Origin: Actinomycetota bacterium
GTDB taxonomy: Bacteria; Actinomycetota; Thermoleophilia; Solirubrobacterales; Solirubrobacteraceae
Direction: 5' to 3'
Assembly: GCA_019348435.1 (NCBI GenBank)
Contig: JAHWJM010000212.1
Coordinates: 1-5,288, forward strand
DNA length: 5,288 nucleotides
The position numbers and the translations under genes were made by a program. Within the stretch, counting starts at the first letter, position 1, and every line of letters begins with the position of its first letter. This document shows, piece by piece, positions 5,254 to 5,288 of the stretch. The notes beneath the pieces were generated by a model. The model saw only the letters and a program-made list of their open reading frames with translations, searched no databases and was not told the origin of the DNA.

Positions 5254-5288
5254 TCCATGAGGAGAGAGAAGAAACGGCCTCATTTGCA
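5250..5288 (+). CDS. Start of a downstream gene (cut by window edge)
   Basis: An ATG at 5250 overlaps the TGA of the TPR-like gene as ATGA, the arrangement typical of translationally coupled genes. The frame stays open for 13 codons (MIHEEREETASFA) to the window end, with GGAG 11 bases upstream. An ATG at 5257 in another frame (MRREKKRPHL) is also open and cannot be excluded. Too little is visible to name a product. Confidence 0.35.
   Translation, partial: MIHEEREETASFA

Noticed and set aside
1..5288. CRISPR array, tRNA/rRNA, riboswitch, insertion sequence or toxin-antitoxin pair
   Set aside because: I saw no regularly spaced repeats, no recognisable RNA gene core, no terminal inverted repeats with a transposase and no small paired genes. 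An SAH riboswitch might have been expected before an ahcY gene, but the region upstream of 4644 reads as coding.

Overview
The window is very GC-rich, and all its clear genes use codons ending almost always in G or C. The gene types fit a high-GC actinobacterium, perhaps the Thermoleophilia/Solirubrobacterales: a CtaG-type oxidase assembly factor, a short-form CcdA, a eukaryote-like UDP-glucose pyrophosphorylase and a short-form adenosylhomocysteinase. That placement is inferred from family resemblance, not from a marker gene.

Layout. (1) Positions 1-443 (-): the N-terminal two thirds of a ComF-family protein, cut by the window edge. (2) 589-1335 (+): ctaG, divergent from comF, with a dyad symmetry between them. 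(3) 2075-1332 (-): ccdA, convergent with ctaG; the two stop codons share the tetranucleotide CTAG. (4) 3569-2166 (-): UDPGP-family UTP-glucose-1-phosphate uridylyltransferase. (5) 4644-3619 (-): an adenosylhomocysteinase-like gene whose expected N-terminal domain is missing and replaced by about 50 residues resembling the start of dihydropteroate synthase. (6) 4937-4608 (-): a coding-looking reading frame without a recognised product. (7) 4876-5253 (+): a helical, TPR-like protein or C-terminal fragment, followed by the first codons of another gene.

How the genes relate. CtaG and CcdA both serve respiratory-chain assembly: copper-oxidase assembly and delivery of reducing equivalents across the membrane for cytochrome c maturation. 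The AHCY-like gene, the UGP gene and ccdA run in the same direction with gaps of 49 and 90 bases, so co-transcription of at least the first two is plausible. The ugp-ccdA gap holds two small hairpins.

The main anomaly is at the right end. Between about 4480 and 4930 the gene context changes twice: DHPS-like sequence is joined in frame to AHCY sequence, then a minus-strand frame collides with a plus-strand TPR-like frame of slightly different base and codon use. This is either a real rearranged locus with an unusual fusion protein, or an assembly/amplification chimera. The sequence alone cannot decide; the altered active-site positions of the AHCY part argue mildly for a genuinely diverged gene. 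I do not see a defence system, CRISPR array, RNA gene or insertion sequence.
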